The notes under the pieces were generated by a model that saw only the letters and a list, made by a program, of their open reading frames with translations, did no database searches and was not told where the DNA came from. The position numbers and the translations under genes are program-made. 64,000 nucleotides of DNA from Petunia secreta. Its lineage: Eukaryota; Streptophyta; Magnoliopsida; Solanales; Solanaceae. Below, piece after piece: positions 55,730 to 64,000 of this stretch. The stretch's first letter is position 1. Each line of letters starts with the position of its first letter. Location: the NCBI GenBank assembly GCA_029990175.1, contig JARKIP010000017.1, forward strand, positions 11,364,001-11,428,000. The letters are read 5' to 3'.

Positions 55730-56567
55730 TGATGCGGGAAAAATTGAGCCAAAGCGCCATCCATAAAGAGCCACGCTTGAGAGCACTAAAAATACAAGTC
55801 GAGGGCTCCGGAAGAGGGTTCGAGAGTGATTTGAAGTCATGGACTTGAGCACTATCGAGGGAGGACCGACTAATGACCAAGGAGGAGCGCCTAAAGTTCA
55901 TTTTCAAGAGTCTCCACACTTCCCAGGAACAGGCGGACCGACTATTACCTGAGGCCAGGCGCCTCCTTGATGGCTCACTCTCTGGATATTGGACTGGGCG
56001 GACCGCCCACTATCAGAGGCGGACCTCCTCTTTTCTGAAGGTTGTTCTGGAGGTCAACAGGCAGAGCGCCTAGTTGGGGCGCCTGTTTCCCAGGCGGGGC
56101 GCCTACTTCCTGACGGGTTTTTACTAGCTTTTAGGTGTATTTCCTATATTAGCCCTATGTGGCCATTTATGTATTAACCAAAGTTGAGGTATTTTTAGAC
56201 ATTTCACTTAGGAGTATGGAGTAACTATAAAGGCCACACTTAGCCATTTCATTTGATTAGTTAGCATTGAACATAGAATTGAGAGAAAATAACATCGAGA
56301 GGCTTGGCCTTCGTGTTGGAGCTTAAAGCTCGTGTATCTCTTATGACTTGGGAACTCGAGGATTTCATCCTAGTATGAATCCGGGATTTGGTTCAAGTTT
56401 CTCGTTCTCCATAGGAATCAATCTACGTTAGTAAGTTTGATTCATTCTTTCTTCTATTTCTTGCCTTCCTAGTCTTGATTTCTCGATATCTTTTTGATAT
56501 CACGTTATCTCGTTTAATTGCTTCCGCTCGTATAGTTTAGTTGCTTCCGCGTATTTACCCCGTCTCA
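55730..56567 (+). repeat. 5' LTR of copy B (838 bp)
   Basis: Starts TGATGCGGG and ends CCCGTCTCA, near-inverted ends. GC-rich motifs lie at 55930-56115. A likely TATA-type box, AACTATAAAGG, lies near 56226. Confidence 0.9.
55930..56115 (+). repeat. GC-rich GGCGG/CCGCC motif cluster in U3
   Basis: At least eight words such as GGGCGGACCGCCC, AGGCGGACC, GGGGCGCCTG and CAGGCGGGGCGCCT. Confidence 0.82.
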
Positions 56568-56568
56568 G

Positions 56569-56583
56569 TTTGGTGTCAGAGCA
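56569..56583 (+). promoter_or_regulatory. Primer binding site, copy B
   Basis: TTTGGTGTCAGAGC, one base off the tRNA-iMet-type TGGTATCAGAGC, two bases after the LTR. Confidence 0.85.
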
Positions 56584-57361
56584 AGGCTCGGGTTATGTTC
56601 TTACAAACCTAGTTCCTTGTTTGATGTTAAAAATCATTGGGGTTTGTTGGGATTAGTGAAACACAACTTTGGGTACCTTTGATTTTGAGAATCGGGTTGA
56701 TATCGTTGAGATTTTGGGTGCAAAAACCACAAAAATACGAAATTGTGAAAGCTGAAGAACACGCAGGCGGACCGCCCACCCCCTAGGCGCTCAGCCAAAG
56801 TGGCTACTGGTTATTAGCCAGGCGGACTGCCCCCTCACCCAGGTGGACCGTCCCAGCCCTGTGAAGGGTCCGGTTTGTTTTGTTTCGTGGTTTTTTGTGT
56901 TCCGTTTGTTTCCGCACTTGTTGGTTAGTGTTTCTAAGGTAATTGTTCTACTTTATTGGCACTAACTCTTGAGCATTTAGGGTGTTGTGTGTCTTGAAGC
57001 TTTACTTAAAGTCGTAGAACTTTCTTTGGCCTCAAGTGCGCACTTTAAATAGTATCCGTACATAGAGTCACATAAATTCCACTCCGAACCATTACTTGGG
57101 TGTACTAGTTGTTGATCTTGCCATTGTGGTTACTAAGAGATCAAGAAGGTCTTGAGTGGAAAAAGGCTTGAGTGGTGAGAACAATAGAGTGTGGTCGCAA
57201 AAGCCAACGACCTTGAGTGTATGCACGAGTGGAAAGAAAATTGAGTGTCATCTTTTGAGTGATACACGTGAGGGAGTGAATTTGTGAGGTCCTGTACTCT
57301 ATATTGTTACAACTATAGCTTCCGATGATGATTGTGGAGGGTACGACTCGTGTGGAGATGA
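56584..57361 (+). other. Leader of copy B
   Basis: No coding frame. A cluster of GC-rich palindromic words at 56764-56860 repeats the U3 motif type. Confidence 0.65.
56764..56860 (+). repeat. GC-rich GGCGG/CCGCC motif cluster in the leader
   Basis: CAGGCGGACCGCCCA, AGGCGCTCAGCC, CAGGCGGACTGCCC and CAGGTGGACCGTCCC. Confidence 0.8.
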
Positions 57362-58564
57362 CATGATGGAGACTATGGTTCCTATATTGATGATGATAGG
57401 TATTGCTATGATAATTCGAGGAACCAAGGCTCGTATGGTGATGAAGCGGGTTACTATGTTGCTTATGAGGCTTATGAAGACTATGAGGCTTGTGGATATG
57501 AATGTGAAGATTACTATGCTTCTAGTCAAGAAATTGAAGATAGTGACGCTTCAAGGTATGCTATTCCTACTTACTCTTGTTGTGATGAATGTGAAGATTC
57601 TTATGCTTCTAGTCAAGAAATTGAAGATAGTGATGCTTCAAGGTATATTTTTCCTACTTACTTTTCCTGTGATGAATTTGAGTATGTTGATAGTGATATA
57701 TAGAGAATTGATTATGAGGTTAATTACACGAATTGTTAATTTTCATCTTCTCTTGGTATTGCTAATGGTATGCGAAGGAGTAGTAGAGGTCCGTCCATTA
57801 GTTTAGGAGGAGGTGGTGGTTGTTCTCTGAGAAAAGAGAGGCTTGCATATTCTAGTTGTGCTAAACGAGTTAATGCTCCTAATTCCCATATGAAGGGTGA
57901 CTTGACAAGTGGTAATGCTTTTGCTACAAAAGGTTTGAATTGTTCTATCAATGCCGAGAGGGGCATGGGTAGATGTAGTAGGAGTAGTGTTATTGGCTAT
58001 AGAACCAAGGTGAGGAGTTCTTATGGGTTCTATGGTGAGACTCCTTCCTCGACTTTCAACAACATTTCAAATATTGGAAGAGTGACGGGAAGTGGAAGTT
58101 ATACTAGTGGTGTTGCCACTAGAGGAGGGATAAGGAAGACCCAAGTTGATGGTGATGCTAGTCTTGGACATTCAAGCTCTTTCTTGGATGTACCTATATG
58201 AGACTTGGGTAGAAGCAGGTTCATTATTGAGGTAAATGGTGTTGGAGGAAAATTGGTCAAAATTGGTGATTCTGATGCCAATTGCATTAGCCCATCTTTA
58301 GTTGATAGGCTAAGGATATCATGTCATGCTCTAAAGCATCCTTATGAGTATAATGGAGTTTGGGTTTCTAAGAAGGCTCGGGTACTCTTATCTCATAAGA
58401 GTTACAAGGGTTATGCTTGGTGTGATGTGTGTCCAATGTCAAATTTTGATGTGTGGCTAGGTGAGCCATGGTTGCAAAACAAGGAATTGCAATATAATGC
58501 TTGGCGGGATATATATCTAGTGACCACAGGCCAAGGGGTTTATGAGTTTGCACGCTATGAGTGA
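57362..58564 (+). pseudogene. Acidic repeat / Gly-rich / protease-like polyprotein of copy B
   Basis: One frame runs through three stops (TAG 57701, TAA 57737, TGA 58199). Part 1 (57368-57700) is Tyr/Asp/Glu-rich, with two in-frame 87-bp repeats (57500-57586 and 57587-57670) encoding a YASSQEIEDSDASRY block. Part 2 (57770-58198) is Ser/Gly/Arg-rich. Part 3 (58205-58564) resembles the aspartic protease of the chromovirus-like elements here: FIIEVNG, an Asp-Ser-Asp triplet at 58268-58276 in place of Asp-Ser-Gly, HPYEYNGVWVSKKARVLL, CDVCPMSNFDVWLGEPWLQN. A gag-like role for parts 1-2 is inference. No capsid or zinc knuckle is recognisable. Confidence 0.6.
57500..57670 (+). repeat. Two 87-bp in-frame tandem repeats
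   Basis: 29-codon units with few changes. The second copy follows the first without a gap. Confidence 0.85.
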
Positions 58565-58572
58565 GGGGCAAG

Positions 58573-60221
58573 ATGTCCGCTACAGTATATGCTTGGGCTA
58601 TGCAAAGGAGAAAAGAGCGAGGACTTCAATTCATGGTTGAAATTGAGCAATCAAGAAGTCCTACAAACACAAAAAATGGTGGGACTAATGCAACAAAAGA
58701 GTTGACAAGTGTCAACAAGGTGAACACAAAACCATAAGCTTCAAAGCCATGTGGTTCACCAACAAAGAAGAAGGAGACTTCAAGTGATGAGTCTCTAAGT
58801 CCTAGATTCCAGGTTGATGTTAAAAGTCCACTTACTCCCGCTGTGGGCATTCTTGGGCCTCGTCCCAACTCACCCGAATACGAGAGACAAAAGATTGAGA
58901 GGAGTAAGGGAGTGACCGGTGACATTCCTCGAGTGGAAAAATGAGAGGTAGTGTTGAGTGATGTGAATGGGATGTCACCACCCGAATCTACATCCGACCT
59001 TGAAAAGAATATGAGGGAGAAGACAGAGGGAAAAAGAATCATTTAGAGTGAGGGCACCCCTTATTCTAACACTTACTCTTTATCTTCTTCTTCTACTTGT
59101 GTGAGTTCTTGTGTAGGTATTCTTGGAGGCAAACTAATGGAGCCTCAATCATGTTCCAAGATGGAAGGACAAGGTGAAGAAGATCTTCAATGTGAGCTTC
59201 AAGTTGGAGAAACTAGCCATGATACTTCAAGTGCATTGAGTTAGCAAGATGGACACTCAAAGATATGTGTTAGTTCTTCTTCCTATGAGCATGTTACTTC
59301 CTTGTCATGTGATAGTGTTTGTGAGAACTCTATGCTAGTTGATGATTTGTATAATTGCAATGTGTTTGCAACTAGTGTAGAGCCGGTTGGTCAACTTGTG
59401 TGTGCATGTGAACCACTAGTTGAGAGGGTTGATAAGTCACATCATGATGTGAGCTCGGTTTTCATTGAACCTCTCTTTAGTGGAGGTGTTATAGTTGACC
59501 TTGTTTGTGAACCTTGTTATGACACACCAACTATATTTGATAAAGGAGAAGATGAGTTGAATGAATATCCTATTCTTTCCTTTGATTGCTTATTTGCTAA
59601 TGGTGGTCTCATGTGTCGTAGTAGGGATGGTTGTGACCTTGAGAAGTCTCAAGTCTAGATGTTGTCTCTAGTTTGAATACTTCACCTTTATTTGCTAGTG
59701 AACTTGAGAACTGTGCCTATACTAATCCTTTGTATGAGGGAAACTTCAATGGAAATGGTGATTTATATCAAACTAGAGTAGAGTGTGAGTTTAAAACTCC
59801 ATGGATTAGAATGCTTAAGTTTATTGATAATCCATTATTTGAGACCTCCCTTGGGAGTTTGTCTAGCGAGGAGGATTTTCTTGGAGGTAAATTTGGAGGT
59901 GAGGAGGTACCTCTTGGTGTGTGCAAGAAAGCTTCTAAGAAGGGGAGTGGAGTATTTGATGTTAGTTATCAATTGAACTATTTTGCTTATTCCATCCCAT
60001 ATGTCGATCGCACCTTGAGTCTTGAGCATGCCAAAGCCAAAGTGTCACATTGTAATAATATTGATTTGAAGGTTTGGCATGTTGATCATAAGCTTAGGGG
60101 TCGTAAGGAATTTGATTGCTATATCTTGCATGTTCCATATCCTATTGATCTCATTACTTGCCTTTGTATTGGATGCACTTTTTTTTTAGTCAAGTATTTG
60201 TTGTTTCCTTTGGAGACATAA
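58573..60221 (+). pseudogene. Unrecognised Cys/acid-rich retrotransposon protein (copy B)
   Basis: From an ATG at 58573 one frame reaches 59658, with stops near 58735, 58942, 59045 and 59240. A frameshift then leads to 59673-60221. Blocks match copy A in order: RQKIERSKGVTGD (about 58887), CVGILGGKL, QLVCACEPLVERV (59392), VVDLVCEPC, CRSRDGCDLEKS, NPLYEGN, LNYFAYSIPYVDRTLSLEHA (59967) and PYPIDLITCLCIGC (60137). It sits directly after the protease-like domain, where RT belongs. The function is unknown. The acidic start and Cys-rich end show no classic zinc finger. Confidence 0.65.
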
Positions 60222-60372
60222 GCTTTTTTATTGTCATTGATGCTTAGCTCTATCATAAGAATGTGTTTTCCACACTATTTGCACTAATCACTCTTGTAGT
60301 AGGATGTTTGGATTGTGTTTGCCTTTGCTTGTAGGTATCGATGGTTTAATTTCGAGGACAAAATCCTTTCAT

Positions 60373-60383
60373 GAAGGGGAGGA
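60373..60383 (+). promoter_or_regulatory. Polypurine tract, copy B
   Basis: GAAGGGGAGGA before TGATGCGG. It is preceded by FISRTKSFHEGEDD-type coding relics (FEDKI..), as in the autonomous elements. Confidence 0.82.
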
Positions 60384-61200
60384 TGATGCGGAGCAAATTG
60401 AGCCAAAGCGCCAACCATCAAGAGCCAAGCTTGAGAGCACTAAGAATACAAGTGAAGGGCTCCGGAGGAGGGTTCGAGAGTTATTTGAAGTCATGGACTT
60501 GAGCACCATCGAGGGAGGACCGACTAAGGACCAAAGAGGAGTGCCTAGAGTTCATTTTCAAGCGTTTCCACACTTCCCTGGAACAGGCGGACCGCCTATT
60601 ACCTGAGGCGGGGCGCCTCCTTGATGGCTTACTCTCTGGATATTAGACTGGGTGGACCGCCTCTTTTCTGAAGGTTGCTCTGGAGGTCAATAGGTGGAGC
60701 GCCTAGTTAGGGCGCCTGTTTCCCAGGCGGGGCACCTACTTCTGATGGGTTTTTACTTTCTTTTACGTGTATTTCTTATATTAGCCCCATATGGCCTTTT
60801 ATGTATTAAGCCAAGTTGAGGGCTTTTTAGACATTTCACTTAGGAGCGTGGAGTAACTATAAAGGCCACACTTAGCCATTTCATTTGATTAGTTAGCATT
60901 GAATATAGAACTGAGAGAAAAATACATCGAGAGACTTGGCCTTCGTGTTGGAGCTTAAAGCTCGTGTATCCCTTATGACTTGGGAACCCGAGGATTTCAT
61001 CCTCGTATGAATCCGGGATTTGGTTCAAGTTTCTTGTTCTCCCTTGGAATCAATCTACATTAGTAAGTTTGATTCATACTTTCTTCTATTTCTTGCCTTC
61101 CTAGTCTTGATTTTCTCGATATCTTTTTGATATCACGTTATCTCGTTTAATTTCTTCCGCTCGTATAGTTTAGTTGCTTCCGCATATTTAACCCGTATCA
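60384..61200 (+). repeat. 3' LTR of copy B (817 bp)
   Basis: TGATGCGGAGC ... CCCGTATCA. Highly similar to the 5' LTR, differing by scattered changes and a 20-base gap. GC-rich motifs lie at 60588-60735. Confidence 0.92.
60588..60735 (+). repeat. GC-rich GGCGG/CCGCC motif cluster in U3
   Basis: CAGGCGGACCGCCTA, AGGCGGGGCGCCT, GGGTGGACCGCCT, AGGTGGAGCGCCT and CAGGCGGGGCACC. Confidence 0.82.
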
Positions 61201-61205
61201 ATGAG
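61201..61205. repeat. Target-site duplication ATGAG (right)
   Basis: Matches 55725-55729. Confidence 0.92.
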
Positions 61206-63503
61206 CTTCTTGAAGCTCTAATTATTCCTATCCTCAGTTCAGTGCCATCTCGTTTTCTTCTGGCACTAGTGAGCTTAGGCAGTTTGTAGCCGCTTCTGAT
61301 GTTTCATGTGTTGAGCCAGAGTGTGAGTCAATGTAGCCGGGTAAGCACATTGTTGTGTTTCAAGGTTTCCTAAGGTAATGGAGAGAGTCGTCCGACCCGT
61401 GAATGGAGCAATCAAGCGGTAATGCTTATGGTAAAAGTTTGTGAGTTGTAAACTCGAGAGTTGTAGCGGTTTGGAAACTTGAGAGGGTAAATTTGTAACT
61501 CACGTCTTAGATGCGTTATGTTTTTAGCTAAGTCTACCTTAGTCCAGCAGACTAAGCGAGGATGGGTATTCCTATTAAAATTAGCTATATGAGTTTATAC
61601 TAAAAACGGAGGAGTCTTCTTCCAATTCAGAATACTAATATTAAATTTCTATGGTATTGTTGAAGTGTAAGCTAATCCATAGGTTCATCGGCCTGTTCTA
61701 TATGAAAAAGTATATCAACGAGGTGATTCATTGGCTGAATCCTATTAATCCATCCAGAATTCCGTGTATCTTTGTTTCTAAAATGTGAAACTCTACTCTC
61801 ATAATCGAGGAAGGGTCGACTTAGTCAGAATAAGCTGGACAATGGTGTAATGATATCATATGGATAAGCGTGTTATAATTCTTTCTCTATAATCATGAGA
61901 TAGTTTTTGTGGGGTAGTTGATGAGTCTAAGTGGACGAGAATGAAATGCTCTTGGTTAGTTGTTTCGGAAGTTCAGACTTCGATTGGCGTGTTGGTAGTC
62001 ATAACAGCTCCGTATGGTCTATTTGGACATGTCTACAGAATTTTAGTTGATTTAGACCTCGTTTGGTAGGTTTTCGCGGAATGTTTGTATTTCGATTGTC
62101 GGTAACGTTTAAAGTGGTTTCTGAGCTCGATTTGAGTAAATGAGCTCCGAGTCAAAATCCAACAGTTGAATTAGGTTCATATGGTCATTTTTGATATGTG
62201 GGAACTTTCAGAAGTAAAATCCAAGGTCATTCGGATAGTTTTCACTAAAACCCCCAAAGTCAAGGAATCAACCTCTTCCAGTAGGACCCGTATCTTGAGT
62301 TTCAGGATCTAATTCGAGATCCATCTTTGCGAGGATGTCATAAAAGACTTGTGAGACTTCTGTACAAAATTTGAGGTCACTTAGAGTCTTGTAGGATCAC
62401 ATTAGGACCTGAATTGCAGAACCATCAAGTATTGGTGCAGAATTCTCGACTTTTTAGACAAGCCTGCACGATCAGGCGCGTGCGGGTGCGATCTTTTCTA
62501 CTGCTCGAAGCGCAACCGCGTCTTTGGGAATGCGAAGGTGATGAAGGGCTTGTACATCGGCGCCTAAGGTAGCACGAATGCGCTGTTTTATGGGTATAAA
62601 AAAGACCCATGTCGGTTGTTTTCATTTCTTTCTCAATTAACCTATTCCACTCAGTTTCAAGCTAAATTTTTAGTACCAAAACATCTATAATCACCAGGTA
62701 TCACCCCTATGTCTTTTGATTATGTAAATTCTATAATGTGCGAGTTGAATTCTATAAAAATTGGATTGAAAAATTGGGGTTAGAACCCTAAGTTTATGAA
62801 ATTAGGGAAACAGATAGAATTGAACCCGAAAATGCAATTTGGGAGCTTATTTGGACTCGTGAGAGTATGAGAAGTCCAAAAATATAAATTTTGTAGGCGT
62901 TCAGCTAAATCTGGCTCAGGGGCATTTTTGTATTTTTATCTATCTCTGACTAATAGCTATATATTCAATTTGTGCGCCCTCATATATGCAATTTCTCTTC
63001 TTTGGCTTAGAGGAAAGTGATTCCAAGAGGCATCCGGAAGGAAATGAACCTATTCAATAGTCGATTCGGCCATCGATTAAAAGGTAAGTGCCTTCATCCT
63101 TATTTTGACGGCCTTCAACATCCAAGCTTGTTTGGCTTTCAAATTTTGAATATTTCGTGGTGATCTTGTATAGAATCATTTTAACCTTGTATAAGTAAAT
63201 TTTTTTGACAAAACCGAGTTACAAGGGTCTCAAATCAGTCCCAAAAGAGCAGCACAAAAGATGGCTCAAAATCGTGAAAACCCATTTTTAACTCCGTCAA
63301 ATATTAGTATTTTGAGCATAACTTTTCGTACAAAACTGATATTGGGGTGATTTAGGACTCCCTAGAACCCCAAGAATAAAAATTTTATGCAGATATCAAA
63401 GTCTAAAATTTCTATTTACACCCTATAATTTACGATGAAATACAAGGCAGTGCTGTCATGAAATTCTATACAACCGTGGGATTGTTTCGCTGTCCGGTCA
63501 TGT
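61206..63503. other. LTR-like noncoding sequence, no gene
   Basis: There are no coding frames of note. The style of 62040-62640 (a GC-richer stretch with GCGCGTGCGGGTGCGA, then a TATAAAA box at 62595 and a CT-rich start region) is that of a Tekay/Del-type LTR, possibly belonging to the gag remnant at 54314. No termini could be fixed. Confidence 0.4.
62595..62601 (+). promoter_or_regulatory. TATA box of a probable LTR
   Basis: TATAAAA follows a GC-rich region and precedes a pyrimidine-rich stretch. Likely an LTR promoter, not a host promoter. Confidence 0.4.
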
Positions 63504-64000
63504 CACGCCCCAACCTAGGGCCGCGACAGAAACCTACACTGCATGCCAATCATCGCTAAACCCACTAATAATCTATTAATAATAGAAATAAGCTGGCAAC
63601 TTGGCCATATAAATATATACATATTTACTGAAAATACAAGTCTGGAAAGATGACAAGGCTATCACACGCTGACATACATAACATAGTGACTGAACCATAC
63701 AGGGACATATCTACAGGCCTCTAAGAGTGCTGAACTGAATATACAAAGGACGCGACAAGGCCCCGCCATACCCAAACTAGCTGACTGTACACATATCAAA
63801 AGATAAGTAACTCCGGGAGTAAGCGGAGTGACACCAATAGCTAGTAGATGGCCAACTAACGTGGTCCAAGTGCTGATCAATCTATACCTGTGCGACATAA
63901 AACGCAGCGCCCTAGAAAAGGGCGTGAGTACGATATGTACAAAGTATGTAAGGCATGAGCATAAAATATATCATAGCTGAATAAAACTAATAGCCTAGAA
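63504..64000. repeat. Start of a further LTR-like repeat, cut by the window edge
   Basis: It begins TGTCACGCCCCAACC, a common terminus of plant Gypsy LTRs, and includes AAGGCCCCGCCATACCC and GGGCGTGAGTACG text recalling Tekay-like repeats. No gene. The orientation is uncertain. Confidence 0.4.

Larger units (their letters stand above)
55730..61200 (+). mobile_element. Complete non-autonomous LTR retrotransposon (copy B)
   Basis: 5,471 bp with two LTRs (838 and 817 bp), a tRNA-iMet-type primer site, a leader, two long broken frames, a polypurine tract and an ATGAG duplication. The coding part has an acidic repeat region and a protease-like domain followed by a long Cys/acid-rich frame of unknown function. 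RT, RNase H and integrase are absent and there is no room for them (3.8 kb internal). It must have depended on enzymes from a related autonomous Gypsy element. Confidence 0.88.

Noticed and set aside
57363..57806. Met/Leu-rich 147-codon frame
   Set aside because: An out-of-frame reading of the 87-bp acidic repeats. The frame with the protease-like domain is the consistent one.
62595..62601. TATA box as a host gene promoter
   Set aside because: No coding frame follows, and the context resembles a Gypsy LTR.

Overview
The window is a nest of plant transposable elements. I see no intact host gene, no rRNA or tRNA gene and no CRISPR array. The sequence is AT-rich and carries Ty1/Copia (SIRE/Maximus-like), several Ty3/Gypsy lineages (chromovirus-like, Ogre/Tat-like, Retand/Tat-like, Athila-like), a MULE DNA transposon and a possible MITE. 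This mix indicates pericentromeric or intergenic DNA of a large flowering-plant genome. The style of the elements recalls Solanaceae, but that is memory-based inference.

Layout. 1-2444 is the 3' part of a non-autonomous LTR element (copy A). 2445-22358 is an Ogre/Tat-like element with two gag-like modules, a 29-bp minisatellite and a 4.0-kb LTR. It is split by a 9.7-kb Copia element (4822-14516, target duplication AATCT). 22359-27335 is an Athila-like remnant. 27336-27790 is a truncated LTR on the minus strand. A plus-strand Gypsy polyprotein (27821-31840) holds an internally deleted element (28968-30254, duplication CGAAT). It stops at the reverse transcriptase active site, and the matching downstream half appears at 44991-47690.

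Between those halves lies a minus-strand Gypsy element (31841-44004). It contains a giant solo LTR (35644-41001, duplication GGGAG), which itself contains a MULE (37164-38905, 11-bp duplication, 257-bp inverted repeats). 47690-54310 is a Retand/Tat-like element whose 5' two-thirds point opposite to its 3' third. 54311-55729 is a gag remnant, interrupted by a complete non-autonomous LTR element (55730-61200, duplication ATGAG; copy B). The rest is LTR-like DNA without genes.

Nearly every reading frame is broken by stops or frameshifts, so almost all coding entries are pseudogenes. The most interesting signals are these: (1) a non-autonomous LTR family, present twice, with an acidic repeat region, a protease-like domain and a long unrecognised Cys/acid-rich frame where RT and integrase should be; (2) an 11-bp palindromic word (GGAMC-N-GKTCC) at about 25 places through the whole Copia element, including inside genes; (3) GC-rich palindromes of the AGCGG/CCGCC type clustered in the U3 and the leader of otherwise different Gypsy elements; (4) pol frames that run through the polypurine tract into the LTR and encode a conserved TRSQAK peptide there.
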